From Promicromonospora sp049532985 (lineage in GTDB: Bacteria; Actinomycetota; Actinomycetes; Actinomycetales; Cellulomonadaceae), in assembly GCF_049532985.1 (NCBI RefSeq), contig NZ_CP186693.1:2542001-2606000 (forward strand): 64,000 bases of DNA. Direction: 5' to 3'. The first letter of the stretch is position 1; each line of letters opens with the position of its first letter. Positions 25,732 to 34,597 of the stretch are shown one piece after another. The notes beneath the pieces were generated by a model. It was given only the letters and a program-made list of their open reading frames with translations. It made no database searches and had not been told where the DNA came from. A program made the position numbers and the translations under genes.

Positions 25732-26898
25732 TCAGGGCAGGGCGGGCGGCGTCCAGCTCGCGAACCGCGACATGCCGTCGAGCATGACCCGGGCGGGCAG
25801 CGCCTTCAGCACGGTGTTCCGCAGCCCCACCAGGGCACGGTTGCTCAGCTGCTCCCCGATCCGGGCGCTGGCCCAGGCCGCCCGCAGCACATCGGAGGTC
25901 CGGGGGCGCCGGACGCGTTCGTACTCCGCGAGACCGTCGACCACGGAGCCTGTGCGGGACACCGAGGCCGCCAGCACCACGCCGTCCTCGATACCCTGGC
26001 AGCCGCCCTGGCCCACGTTGGGCGGCATGGCGTGCGCGGCGTCGCCCGCGAGGGCGACCCGACCGCGGACCATGCGCGGAAGAGGCCGGGGCAAGCCGTA
26101 CAGGTCGAGCTGCTGCACCTGTTCCGGCGCCGTCACCGCCAGCACCTGAGGGATCGGGTCGTGCCAGCGTGCGAACGCGTCCCGGGCCGACGCCAGGTCC
26201 GCGGCGGCAGCGCCGGTGGCCCGGCCCGCGGGTCCGACCTGGGTCGCGTACCAGTACAGCCGTCCGTCGCCGAGCGGGATCAGGCCGACCTCGCCACCGG
26301 GTCCCCATGTCTGCGACATCTCGGTGACGCCGGGGTTGTCGAGCACGGCGAGCCACGTGGTCGACCCGACGTAGACAGGTTGCGCGGCGTCCGGAGCGAC
26401 GGCGGCCCGCAGGCGCGAGCGGACGCCGTCGGCGGCGACCACGAGATCGGCGCTCAGCGTTGCGCCGTCCGCCAGCGTCACGACGGCGGGCCGGGCCATG
26501 TCGCCCGGGTCGACGTCCACCGCCACCGCGCCATAGGTGACGGACACGTCGCCCAGGCCGTCGAGCAGCGCCTGCTGGAGGCGCGGACGGTGGAGGGCCA
26601 CCGCCACGGTGCCCAGACGCGCCGCGATCTCCTCGGCCGAGACCTGCACGAGCGCCCGGCCCGCGCCGTCCCGCAGCGTGCCGGGGTACGCCCGCTGACC
26701 CACCGCACGGACGGCGTCGCCCACCCCGGCGGCGTCCAGCCCACGCAGGGCGTTGGCGAGCAGCACGATTCCGGCGCCCGTGGTGCGCGGCTGCGGCGAA
26801 CGTTCCAGCACCCGCACGTCCCACCCGCACCGCAGCAGAGCGTTGGCCGCGGTCAGCCCCGCGATCCCGGCCCCGACGACGATCGCGCTCCTGCTCAT
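25732..26898 (-). CDS. FAD-dependent monooxygenase (aromatic hydroxylase type)
   Basis: A 388-residue flavoprotein with the N-terminal dinucleotide fold VVGAGIAGLTAANALL, a DG motif in LVVAADGVRSRLRA and the second FAD motif RVALAGDAAHAMPPNVGQGG. This is the class A hydroxylase group that uses NAD(P)H and O2 on aromatic or polyketide-like substrates. The substrate cannot be told. Start: ATG 26898 with GAGGAGG 5 bases upstream. It stands between a terminator and the SARP regulator and could be linked to the regulator by direction of reading. Confidence 0.88.
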   Translation of the reverse strand: MSRSAIVVGAGIAGLTAANALLRCGWDVRVLERSPQPRTTGAGIVLLANALRGLDAAGVGDAVRAVGQRAYPGTLRDGAGRALVQVSAEEIAARLGTVAVALHRPRLQQALLDGLGDVSVTYGAVAVDVDPGDMARPAVVTLADGATLSADLVVAADGVRSRLRAAVAPDAAQPVYVGSTTWLAVLDNPGVTEMSQTWGPGGEVGLIPLGDGRLYWYATQVGPAGRATGAAAADLASARDAFARWHDPIPQVLAVTAPEQVQQLDLYGLPRPLPRMVRGRVALAGDAAHAMPPNVGQGGCQGIEDGVVLAASVSRTGSVVDGLAEYERVRRPRTSDVLRAAWASARIGEQLSNRALVGLRNTVLKALPARVMLDGMSRFASWTPPALP

Positions 26899-26970
26899 GA
26901 GGCCTCCTCGACCAAGGAACGGGTCACCCCTGCGGTTCCGTCCATGCCCCCGCGACAACGGGGTCGCGCA

Positions 26971-27015
26971 CGGGTCAGACCCCCGGCCCGCCGGAGCGGC
27001 CGAGGGTCTGACCCG
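26971..27015 (-). terminator. hairpin terminator
   Basis: CGGGTCAGACCC (26971-26982) and GGGTCTGACCCG (27004-27015) are perfect 12-base arms with a 21-base GC-rich loop. It lies 13 bases after the stop of the HNH-like gene on the minus strand. Confidence 0.6.
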
Positions 27016-27027
27016 CGCGCCAAGGGC

Positions 27028-28008
27028 TCAGACCTCGGGCGTCCAGAGGTCCTCGCCGTTCGCGGGCGTGCCGACGGCGCCCACGCCCGCCGGCACCGGC
27101 TCGGGCAGGTCGCCCAGCGCACGCTGCGCCACGGCGCCCGACGAGAAGTTCGCGTAGCACTCCGGGCAGTACCAGTCCGGCGTCGGGACCGGGGTGTCGA
27201 ACCCGCCGTAGACGACGTCCGGCTCGAGCCGCGCCGCGTCGGCCGACTGGCCCCACACGATCCGCTTGGTGGCGCCGCGCTGGCCGCACGACGGGCAGGC
27301 GGGGCGCATCTGCGCACGCTGCGACAGCACGGGGTGCGGGTGCAGCAGAGCGTGGCACGGGGCGCACACGAGGAACGTCTGCTCGATCAGCTCCGCCAGC
27401 GGGCGCTCGCCGGTCTGGCCGGTGTGGGCGCCGTCGTCGTGGGGGTGCAGCTGCATGACGTCGACGAACCGCTCGCACGACGCGCAGCGCTCCTCGCGGC
27501 GCAGGTCGGCACCCGAGACCTGCTTGTGCCCCAGCAGGCGCAGCACGTGCAGGTTGGGCGAGAGCTCGCCGGTCTCGCAGTTGCCGGCGTCGAGCGTGCC
27601 GGTGGCGCCGTGCTTGTACTGGTGGGCGATGCCGTCGAGCACCAGGCGCGCGTGCTCCTGCGGCAGCCAGCCGGACGAGCGCGCGTAGGCGGCGGCGCCG
27701 TTGAAGAGGTCGTCCCACACCACGGGCTTGTCGGGGCCGAAGACCTCGTCGCTGACCCAGTCCTCACCCTGGCTGGCGCCCATGAGCTCCACCGCGGCGA
27801 CGATGCCCGGTTCGGAGCCCACGACGGTGACGACGACGTCGCCGCGCTGCGGGCCGTCCGCGCCACCGGGCAGGCGGTGCTCGTGGCTGCGGCTCGCGAT
27901 CGCCACCGCCTCGCCCAGCCAGTCCTCGGACCAGTTGAGGTAGACGGACGGGACGAGCCACGCCGGGAGGGACGAGACGTTGGGAAGCATGTCGGGTTCG
28001 CTGGTCAC
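27028..28008 (-). CDS. HNH-like and zinc-ribbon protein of unknown function
   Basis: A 326-residue soluble protein I cannot name. Residues about 165-235 have the pattern CASCERF ... LHPH ... LVCAPCHALLHPH, which looks like an HNH endonuclease fold with two Cys pairs around it. A second zinc ribbon follows (CPSCGQRG ... WYCPECYANF). The N-terminal half is acidic/aromatic and has no recognised motif. The start is GTG 28008, 6 bases after TATTCT. The region upstream holds the 31-bp repeat array. It could be a nuclease or just a structural zinc protein. Confidence 0.65.
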   Translation of the reverse strand: MTSEPDMLPNVSSLPAWLVPSVYLNWSEDWLGEAVAIASRSHEHRLPGGADGPQRGDVVVTVVGSEPGIVAAVELMGASQGEDWVSDEVFGPDKPVVWDDLFNGAAAYARSSGWLPQEHARLVLDGIAHQYKHGATGTLDAGNCETGELSPNLHVLRLLGHKQVSGADLRREERCASCERFVDVMQLHPHDDGAHTGQTGERPLAELIEQTFLVCAPCHALLHPHPVLSQRAQMRPACPSCGQRGATKRIVWGQSADAARLEPDVVYGGFDTPVPTPDWYCPECYANFSSGAVAQRALGDLPEPVPAGVGAVGTPANGEDLWTPEV

Positions 28009-28014
28009 GCGGGG

Positions 28015-28020
28015 AGAATA
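28015..28020 (-). promoter_or_regulatory. -10 box of a leaderless transcript before the HNH-like gene
   Basis: TATTCT on the minus strand ends 6 bases before GTG 28008. It supports that start over longer frames that run into the repeat array. Confidence 0.5.
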
Positions 28021-28107
28021 GCGCAGCGCGGTGACGTCGTTATGACACGTCTGGTACGCGACCCGCGCGGCTGACCGGAGCCCCCGGCTCGCGTCCGGCG
28101 GGCCAGG

Positions 28108-28319
28108 CACGTTCGGTCGGTTGCTGGGGCCGGCCAGACACGTTCGGTCGGTTGCCCCCGGCCCGACAGACACGTTCGGTCAGTTGCCCCGGCCCACCAG
28201 GCACGTTCGGTCAGTTGCCGCAGCCCACCAGGCACGTTCGGTCAGTTGCCGCAGCCCACCAGGCACGTTCGGTCAGTTGCCGCAGCCCACCAGGCACGTT
28301 CGGTCAGTTGCCGCGAGTT
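28108..28319. repeat. seven tandem copies of a 31-bp unit
   Basis: Units begin at 28108, 28139, 28171, 28202, 28233, 28264 and 28295 with CACGTTCGGTC; each continues as AGTTGC and a CAGCCCACCAGG-like tail. Copies 4-6 are identical; copies 1-3 diverge (GGTTGC, other tails) and the last is cut short. There are no spacers, so it is not CRISPR. It lies between the Nudix stop and the HNH-gene promoter. Confidence 0.85.
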
Positions 28320-28359
28320 CGGTCCGTGGATGGACCGAACTCGGAGCAACCGACCGAAC
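28314..28359. repeat. hairpin and inverted copy closing the repeat array
   Basis: CGAGTTCGGTCC (28314-28325) and GGACCGAACTCG (28332-28343) form a perfect 12-base stem with a 6-base loop. GCAACCGACCGAAC (28346-28359) is the exact reverse complement of GTTCGGTCGGTTGC from array units 1 and 2. The core GTTCGGTC therefore recurs in both orientations over 250 bases. Confidence 0.75.
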
Positions 28360-28425
28360 CCGCGGAATCCGCGCCCGCATCTGACCGAGCTCACGACAGC
28401 ACCCGGCACCCCAGGCCCCAGGCGC

Positions 28426-29094
28426 TCAGTTCTTGCGGTACTCCCAGGGAGCGTCGACCGGGCGCAGCGTCTCCCAGTCCGAGGCCCGCCCGATCGCGGC
28501 CGCGAGCACGCCCGCGATCGTCGCGGCGTTGTGCAGCCTGCCCGCGAGCGCGAGCGCCGCGGCCTCCTCCAGCGGCACCGGCACCACGACCATGTCGGCC
28601 TCCTCGGCCTCACGGACGTGCCGGTCCTCGTCGGGCACCGGGGTGAGGCCGCGGGCCAGGTAGACGCGCACGGCCTCGTTGCTGCCGCCCGGGGTGGGCA
28701 GCAGGTCCAGAAGCACGTCCCAGGTGGCGGCGTTCATGTCCGCCTCCTCGGCCAGCTCCCGGGCGGCGGCGACGTGCGGGTCCTCCCCGTCGAGGTCGAG
28801 CAGGCCGGCGGGCGCCTCCCAGAGGAAGGCGCCGACCGGGTGCCGGTACTGGCGCAGCAGCAGCACGTCGCCGTCGTCGGTGAGCGCCACGACGACCACC
28901 GCACCCGGGTGGTCGACGTACTCGCGGCGGACGATGCCGCCCGCCTCGCCCAGGTCGACCTCGTCGGAGACCATGTCCACCACGAAGCCCTGGAACGGCA
29001 CGTCGAGCCGCCGCGCGGGACGCGGGTCGATGACGTCGGTGACCTCGTCCGAGCTGATGTCCGAGCTGACGTCCGAGCCGGTTTCGGTGCTCAT
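28426..29094 (-). CDS. Nudix hydrolase, ADP-ribose pyrophosphatase type
   Basis: A 222-residue enzyme with a Nudix box from GLLDLDGED through AAARELAEEADM (about residues 97-120), which binds Mg and cleaves nucleoside diphosphate derivatives. The substrate loop GGSNEAVRVYLARGL and the QYRHP motif are typical of ADP-ribose pyrophosphatases. ATG 29094 overlaps the pyrG stop in ATGA, so the two are co-translated; pyrG-nudix is also the order in mycobacteria. The first 25 residues are Ser/Asp-rich. Confidence 0.9.
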   Translation of the reverse strand: MSTETGSDVSSDISSDEVTDVIDPRPARRLDVPFQGFVVDMVSDEVDLGEAGGIVRREYVDHPGAVVVVALTDDGDVLLLRQYRHPVGAFLWEAPAGLLDLDGEDPHVAAARELAEEADMNAATWDVLLDLLPTPGGSNEAVRVYLARGLTPVPDEDRHVREAEEADMVVVPVPLEEAAALALAGRLHNAATIAGVLAAAIGRASDWETLRPVDAPWEYRKN

Positions 29095-30767
29095 GACGAC
29101 CGCTTCTCGAGCGCGGCCGCGATCAGGCCCGCGAACAGCGGGTGCGCCCGCGTGGGGCGCGACTTGAACTCGGGGTGCGCCTGGGTGGCCACGAAGTACG
29201 GGTGGGTCTCCGCCGGGAGCTCCACGAACTCCACGAGCGACGAGTCGGGCGACGTCCCCGAGATCAGCAGGCCGGCCTCCTCCAGGTCGCCGCGGTAGGC
29301 GTTGTTCACCTCGTAGCGGTGCCGGTGCCGCTCGGAGACCTTCTCGCTGCCGTAGGCCTTCGCGACCACCGACCCGGCCGCCAGCGACGCCTCGTACGCA
29401 CCCAGGCGCATGGTGCCGCCCATGTCACCCTCGCCCTCCACGATCGCCTTCTGCTCGGCCATCGTGGCCACGACGGGGTGGCTGCTCGCGGGGTGGAACT
29501 CGGTGGACGAGGCGTCCTCCCAGCCCAGCACGTTGCGGGCGTACTCGATGACCATCGACTGCAGACCCAGGCAGATGCCGAGAGTCGGCACCAGGTTCTC
29601 GCGCGACCAGCGCAGCGCCCCGACCTTGCCGTCGATGCCGCGCACGCCGAAGCCGCCCGGCACCAGCACCGCGTCGACGCCCCGCAGCGACGCCTGCGCG
29701 CCCTGGGGAGTCTGGCAGTCGTCGGCGGCGACCCAGCGGATCCGCACCTTGGCGTCGTTCGCGAAGCCGCCGGCACGCAGCGCCTCGGTCACCGACAGGT
29801 ACGCGTCCGGCAGGTCGATGTACTTGCCCACCAGCGCGACCTCGACGGTGTGCTCGGGCTCGTGCACGCGCTCCAGGAGGCGGCTCCAGCCGTCCCAGTC
29901 GACGTCGTGGAACGGCATGCCCAGGCGGCGCACCACGTACGCGTCCAGACCCTCGGCGTGGATGACGCGCGGGATGTCGTAGATCGAGGGCGCGTCGGCG
30001 CAGTTGATGACGGCCTCGTTGTCGACATCGCACATGAGCGCGATCTTGTTCTTGATGCCCTCGGGCACCACGCGGTCGGAGCGCAGCACGATCGCGTCGG
30101 GCTGGATGCCGATGGAGCGCAGCGCGGCCACGGAGTGCTGGGTCGGCTTGGTCTTCAGCTCGCCCGACGGCCCGATGTACGGCACCAGCGACACGTGCAG
30201 GAAGAACACGTTGTCGCGGCCGAGCTCGTGCCGCACCTGGCGGGCCGACTCCAGGAAGGGCTGCGACTCGATGTCGCCGACGGTGCCGCCGATCTCGGTG
30301 ATGATCACGTCGACGTCGTCGGAGGCCTGCTCGCGCATCCGGAACTTGATCTCGTCGGTGATGTGCGGGATGACCTGCACGGTGTCGCCCAGGTACTCAC
30401 CGCGGCGCTCCTTCGCGATGACGCGGGAGTACACCTGGCCGGTCGTCACGTTCGAGGACGCGGGCAGCTCGACGTCGAGGAACCGTTCGTAGTGCCCGAT
30501 GTCGAGGTCGGTCTCCGCGCCGTCCTCGGTGACGAAGACCTCACCGTGCTGGAACGGGTTCATGGTGCCGGGATCCACGTTCAGGTAGGGATCCAGCTTC
30601 TGCATCGTGACGCTCAGGCCACGGGAGCGGAGCAGGCGACCGAGCGATGACGCCGTCAGTCCCTTGCCGAGAGAGGACGCCACACCACCGGTGACGAAGA
30701 TGTGCTTGGTCGGCGTCGAGGCGCCGGACCGATGACGGGACTGGAGACTGCTTCGGTGTTCGACCAC
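29091..30767 (-). CDS. pyrG: CTP synthase
   Basis: A 558-residue enzyme that converts UTP, ATP and glutamine to CTP. The N-terminal synthetase domain starts with KHIFVTGGVASSLGKGLTAS (P-loop) and contains LNVDPGTMNPFQHGEVFVTE. The C-terminal glutamine amidotransferase has the catalytic Cys in LGICLGLQ and the His-Glu pair in AQAHPEF. Start: GTG 30767, preceded by GGAG and by TAGGAT 8 bases upstream, so either a short leader or a near-leaderless transcript. About 18 residues precede the conserved core. Confidence 0.96.
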   Translation of the reverse strand: MVEHRSSLQSRHRSGASTPTKHIFVTGGVASSLGKGLTASSLGRLLRSRGLSVTMQKLDPYLNVDPGTMNPFQHGEVFVTEDGAETDLDIGHYERFLDVELPASSNVTTGQVYSRVIAKERRGEYLGDTVQVIPHITDEIKFRMREQASDDVDVIITEIGGTVGDIESQPFLESARQVRHELGRDNVFFLHVSLVPYIGPSGELKTKPTQHSVAALRSIGIQPDAIVLRSDRVVPEGIKNKIALMCDVDNEAVINCADAPSIYDIPRVIHAEGLDAYVVRRLGMPFHDVDWDGWSRLLERVHEPEHTVEVALVGKYIDLPDAYLSVTEALRAGGFANDAKVRIRWVAADDCQTPQGAQASLRGVDAVLVPGGFGVRGIDGKVGALRWSRENLVPTLGICLGLQSMVIEYARNVLGWEDASSTEFHPASSHPVVATMAEQKAIVEGEGDMGGTMRLGAYEASLAAGSVVAKAYGSEKVSERHRHRYEVNNAYRGDLEEAGLLISGTSPDSSLVEFVELPAETHPYFVATQAHPEFKSRPTRAHPLFAGLIAAALEKRSS

Positions 30768-30794
30768 GGAACTCCATCCTAAACGAGGTATGGC

Positions 30795-30819
30795 GTGCCG
30801 GTGGTGTAACGACCGGCAC
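30795..30819. terminator. possible terminator between murJ and pyrG
   Basis: GTGCCGGT (30795-30802) and ACCGGCAC (30812-30819) are 8-base arms with a 9-base loop in the 127-base gap between the two minus-strand genes. It is short, so the call is weak. Confidence 0.35.
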
Positions 30820-30894
30820 ACGCGCCCACCACGTGGGGATCTTCGGTGCGGTTCCGTCGAGTGTGCTCCTGTCGAGCCCGGCGCGCTCGCTAAG

Positions 30895-32610
30895 TCAGGC
30901 CCTTCGGGAGAACTTCCTCCACATCGTGCGCACGACCGGCCCCACGGCGGTGCGCAGGTCGCGGTCCAGCAGCACCGCGACCAGCAGTGCGACCAGGGCC
31001 GCCAGCAGGCCGACGGCGAGCCCGAGGCCCAGGTCGGCGGCGAACGCGGGGCCGTCGAACTCCGTCTCGGCCGCGGGCACGGTCGTCAACCATCCCGACG
31101 GCCGCCCGGCCTGCCACCAGGCCGCCAGGAGACCGGCAGCGGCTCCCAGCGCCGTGGCCACGACCAGCGCGCCCAGCGCCCGCCAGACGCCGTCCAGCGC
31201 CTCCGGGCCGAGGTGCCGGCGGACGGCCAGGAGCAGCCCGAGGCCGGCCACCACCATGGCCACCGTGCTGACCGCGCCGAGGGCGGCCATGACCTCGATG
31301 CGCAGCAGCTCACCCGGGTCCCGCGCGGCGAACAGCAGCGGCACCACGGCCGCCCCGAGGGCGGCCACGCCCCAGCCGCTCGCCGTCGCGACCACCGCCG
31401 CCCGGCCGTGGTCGACGGCGTACAGCGCCCGCGACAGGTGCAGGATCAGGGCGAATCCCACCAGGCCCGGTGCCATCGCCATGAGCCCCGCCGCCATGCC
31501 GGGCGCGTCGCCCCGGACGATGAGGTCGAAGACCCGCTCGACGTACGGGGCGGCCGCGACGAGCGCCGCCACACCGAGCGACGTGACCAGCAGCAGGGTG
31601 CGCGTGGTGCGCGCGACGAGCGCGCGCAGCTCCGGGAGGCGCCCGGCCGACGCGTGCTCCGCGAAGTGCGGGAAGGCGCTGGTCGCGATCGGGAACGCAA
31701 GGACCGCGTAGGGCAGCAGGTAGACCTGCTGGGCGTACAGGTAGACCGACAGCGTGCCGTCCCCGCCGGCCGCGTTGGCCGCGCGCAGCGTGAGGAAGAT
31801 CGAGACCTGCTGCGCCACCAGCGCGCCCACGCCCGCGAAGGCCAGGCGCGCGGCGCGGGGACCCTCGCCGCCCGGGAAGCGCAGCGTGGGCCGCAGCCGC
31901 AGCCCGGTGCGCCAGACGGGCACCGCGAGCGGCAGCGCGAGGAACAGCACGCCCACGGTGGTACCCCATGCCAGCCAGTCCAGCGCCCGGCCGGACAGCG
32001 CCGCGACGTCCTGCTGGTCGCCGTGCGCCAGGGCGCCGAAGACCGCGTAGACCACGATCACCACGAGGCTGGAGACCAGCGGTGCGAACGTGGGCCAGAA
32101 GAACCGCTTGTGCGCCTGCAGGATGCCGCCCAGCACGACGGCCAGCCCGTAGAGGGGAACCTGCACCGCGAACACCCGCAGGAAGCTCGTGGCGACGTCG
32201 GCGTGCACCGGGTCGTCCAGACCGGTCAGGCCGATGATCGGGCGCGCCAGGAGCGCCATGAGCCCGGCGAGCGGGATCAGCACGACCAGCGTCCAGCCCA
32301 GCAGCGCGGACGCGGTCCGCGAGGCCTGCTCCTTCGCGGCGGCGGAGTCCTGCTCGCCGTCCGCGGGCAGCAGGGCCCGGCTCAGCGGCCCGGCCAGCAA
32401 CGGCACGACGGCGCCCGCGAGCGCACCGCCCGCCGCGACCTCGAACAGCAGGTTGGGGAGCTGGTTGGCGGAGTTGAAGACCGTCCCGACGCCGTCGGAC
32501 CCGAGCCATGCGCCCTGCGCGAGCCAGCGGCCGAAGCCGACGATGCGGCTGGCGAGGGTGACGACCGTGACGAGCAGCGCGGCGCTCGCCAGGCTGGAGA
32601 ACCTGCTCAC
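30895..32610 (-). CDS. murJ: MurJ/MviN-type lipid II flippase
   Basis: A 571-residue membrane protein with about 14 spans. The family N-terminus is clear: ASRIVGFGRWLAQGAWLG and NSANQLPNLLFEVAAGGALA. Members move lipid-linked peptidoglycan precursors across the membrane. Start: GTG 32610, overlapping the stop of the MraY-like gene in GTGA. Most actinobacteria have another MviN-type protein with a pseudokinase elsewhere; this copy lacks such a domain and could be a specialised paralogue. Confidence 0.85.
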   Translation of the reverse strand: MSRFSSLASAALLVTVVTLASRIVGFGRWLAQGAWLGSDGVGTVFNSANQLPNLLFEVAAGGALAGAVVPLLAGPLSRALLPADGEQDSAAAKEQASRTASALLGWTLVVLIPLAGLMALLARPIIGLTGLDDPVHADVATSFLRVFAVQVPLYGLAVVLGGILQAHKRFFWPTFAPLVSSLVVIVVYAVFGALAHGDQQDVAALSGRALDWLAWGTTVGVLFLALPLAVPVWRTGLRLRPTLRFPGGEGPRAARLAFAGVGALVAQQVSIFLTLRAANAAGGDGTLSVYLYAQQVYLLPYAVLAFPIATSAFPHFAEHASAGRLPELRALVARTTRTLLLVTSLGVAALVAAAPYVERVFDLIVRGDAPGMAAGLMAMAPGLVGFALILHLSRALYAVDHGRAAVVATASGWGVAALGAAVVPLLFAARDPGELLRIEVMAALGAVSTVAMVVAGLGLLLAVRRHLGPEALDGVWRALGALVVATALGAAAGLLAAWWQAGRPSGWLTTVPAAETEFDGPAFAADLGLGLAVGLLAALVALLVAVLLDRDLRTAVGPVVRTMWRKFSRRA

Positions 32611-33566
32611 GCGCCCGGGGAGGCCATGGGGTCGGAGGCGGAGGTCGAGCGGACGCCGCTCTCGATGGCGGGCTCAGCGGCGGGCTCGGTGTCCGGGCTC
32701 GCCGCGAGCGGCTCGTCGGCCGGCGCCGCGGCCGGCCGCCGGCCGAGCATGTCGATCCGGTTCAGCCACTCGTTCCCGGCGATGACCTTGGAGAAGCTGA
32801 CCTTCTCCGACGCCAGCATGAGACCGACGACGCCCGCGAGCGCCGCCCACCGGACGGCGCGGGGCGCACCGAAGGCGATCTGGCTGCCGACCAGCGCACC
32901 CAGGGCGTTGGCGCCGCCGTCGCCCAGCATGTCCCGCTCCCCCAGGTCGCCGGGGGCGGCCGCGGCCGCGGCTCCCAGGACGGCGCCGGTGGCACCCGCG
33001 CCGGTGGGCGCGAGCGCCAGGCTCGCCGCCGCACCGACCTTCAGGGCGCGGCCGGGTCGCAGGTCGAAGAGGTTGACGAGGTTCGCGGTGCCGCCGATGA
33101 GCGCGCCGTTGAGGCCGACGTCGACCAGGTGGCCGAAGGCGCCGCCCGTGCGTCGCGTGCCCACGGCCGCGGCGACGAGCGCCGAGCCGGAGATGCCGAG
33201 CACCTTGAGCCCGCCGGTGGTCAGGCGGCCCTGTGCGAGGGCGCCGAGGTGGCCCCGCAGGCCCTTGGTGCGCTCGGACGTGTCCTCGGCGAAGTCGTCG
33301 ACCAGGCCGAAGCCGCCGGCCGCCGCCGTGGCCAGCGCGGTCGCCCCGGGTGCGTTTCCGCCCCCGACGGCCGCGCCCGCGACGAGGCCCGCGGCGACCG
33401 CGGGGCCCTCCAGCAGGCTGATGGGCTCGCCGCGATGGTTGGTCCGCGTCCACGTCGAGGGGCCGCCGAGCCCTCCGGCGGCCACCTTCTCGTCGAGCTT
33501 GCGGCGCGCGAGCACCGTCGCGGCTCCCGCGACGACGCCGGCCAGGATGAACCTGCCTGCCCCCAT
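32607..33566 (-). CDS. MraY-like membrane protein (glycosyltransferase family 4-like)
   Basis: A 319-residue multi-span protein resembling polyprenyl-phosphate sugar-1-phosphate transferases. Traces of family motifs: TNHRGEPISLLEGP near the start, the Asp pair in GLVDDFAED, GLRGHLGALAQGRLTTGGLK, NLFDLRPGR and LGDGGANALGALVG. It is more Ala/Gly-rich than classical MraY and carries an acidic tail of about 45 residues. It sits between mctB and murJ, so a role in envelope lipid-carrier metabolism is likely but unproven. Start: ATG 33566. Confidence 0.75.
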   Translation of the reverse strand: MGAGRFILAGVVAGAATVLARRKLDEKVAAGGLGGPSTWTRTNHRGEPISLLEGPAVAAGLVAGAAVGGGNAPGATALATAAAGGFGLVDDFAEDTSERTKGLRGHLGALAQGRLTTGGLKVLGISGSALVAAAVGTRRTGGAFGHLVDVGLNGALIGGTANLVNLFDLRPGRALKVGAAASLALAPTGAGATGAVLGAAAAAAPGDLGERDMLGDGGANALGALVGSQIAFGAPRAVRWAALAGVVGLMLASEKVSFSKVIAGNEWLNRIDMLGRRPAAAPADEPLAASPDTEPAAEPAIESGVRSTSASDPMASPGA

Positions 33567-33625
33567 GACTACCCCTCGGTCGGTCTCGGTTGTCTGTCGG
33601 TTGTCGTGCTGTCCGTGCGGTGGTG

Positions 33626-34597
33626 CTACTCGGGCCCGGCGCCGGCCGGGGCGGGCGGCAGGACCGCCGTCGCGTCCTCCTCCAGACCGTACTGGCCCAC
33701 GGTGCCGTCGAGGCGTGCGGCGATCGCGAGCGGCACGGTGATCCGGCCCGTGAGCCGGCCGATGCCGCTCACGGTGGTGACCTCGGCGGCGATCTCCTCG
33801 TCCTCGCGCACGGCCTGGACGACGTCGCCCGGGTCCTCCGTCGGCCCGGCGAGCACCGCCGCGCCCGAGACCTGCTGCACCGCGCGCGTCACGGCGGTCC
33901 AGGTGTCCGGGGCCGGCTCCGCCTCCTCGGTGGCGCCGTCGGCCGTCTCCTGGGGTTGCCCGGCCGCGCCCACGAGGAGCAGCACGGCCTGCGCGGCCTC
34001 GGTCTGGTCGTCGCCCGGCTCCACGAAGCCGAACCGCTCGAGCTGCGCCTCCAGGTCCGTCGCCTGTGCGCTGCGCCCGGGGCCGCCGCCCTCGCTGCCC
34101 GTGAGGGCGAGGGCCAGGGCGGTGCCGAGCGTCGTGCCGGCGTCGTCGTCCTCGGGGGCGTCGTCGCCGAGGTTCGCACGCAGGCCGTCGGCGACGGTCT
34201 CGCGGGACGACTCGTCAGCCGTGTCGGTCCAGGCGTCCGTCAGCACCGTCGTGGACACGACGCTGGCGCCCGCGGTCTCGAGCTGGGCGAGCACGCCCTC
34301 CTGGGTGTCCTCGGAGACGTCCGCGAGCTGCACGACGGCCACCCGGTCCCCCTCCAGGGAGCCGGGGACGATCTGGGTACCCACCGCCTCGATGAAGCGC
34401 TCGTCGCCGTCCAGCGCGGTCTGCGTGGAGTCCAGCTCGGTGCGCAGGTCGGTGCGCTCGGCGCGCAGCGCGTCCACCTGTTCCGTCAGGGTCTCCCCGA
34501 TCGCCCCCTGGAGGGGTCCGGCACCGAGGATGATGCCGACCGCGAGGGCGAGGAAGACGGAGATGAGCGAGACGAGGTGGTATCGGAAGTCGATCAC
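33626..34597 (-). CDS. mctB: MctB-like copper transport/porin-type protein (DUF3186)
   Basis: A 323-residue protein with one N-terminal membrane segment (LVSLISVFLALAVGIILGAG), then a coiled coil (about 30-60) and a mostly extracytoplasmic domain. The start MIDFRYHLVSL is characteristic of the family. In Mycobacterium tuberculosis MctB limits copper in the cell (family knowledge); whether this holds here is open, because this organism group has a different envelope. Start: GTG 34597. It lies between steA and the MraY-like gene, the conserved actinobacterial order. Confidence 0.85.
   Translation of the reverse strand: MIDFRYHLVSLISVFLALAVGIILGAGPLQGAIGETLTEQVDALRAERTDLRTELDSTQTALDGDERFIEAVGTQIVPGSLEGDRVAVVQLADVSEDTQEGVLAQLETAGASVVSTTVLTDAWTDTADESSRETVADGLRANLGDDAPEDDDAGTTLGTALALALTGSEGGGPGRSAQATDLEAQLERFGFVEPGDDQTEAAQAVLLLVGAAGQPQETADGATEEAEPAPDTWTAVTRAVQQVSGAAVLAGPTEDPGDVVQAVREDEEIAAEVTTVSGIGRLTGRITVPLAIAARLDGTVGQYGLEEDATAVLPPAPAGAGPE

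Noticed and set aside
23074..28074. 1666-residue plus-strand reading frame
   Set aside because: It spans three well-supported minus-strand genes and the spaces between them; it is a GC-bias artefact.
28108..28319. CRISPR array
   Set aside because: Units follow each other without spacers and no cas genes are present.
28152..28646. 164-residue frame through the repeat array
   Set aside because: The repeat period of 31 is not a multiple of three, so the peptide units change frame; it also runs into the Nudix gene antisense.
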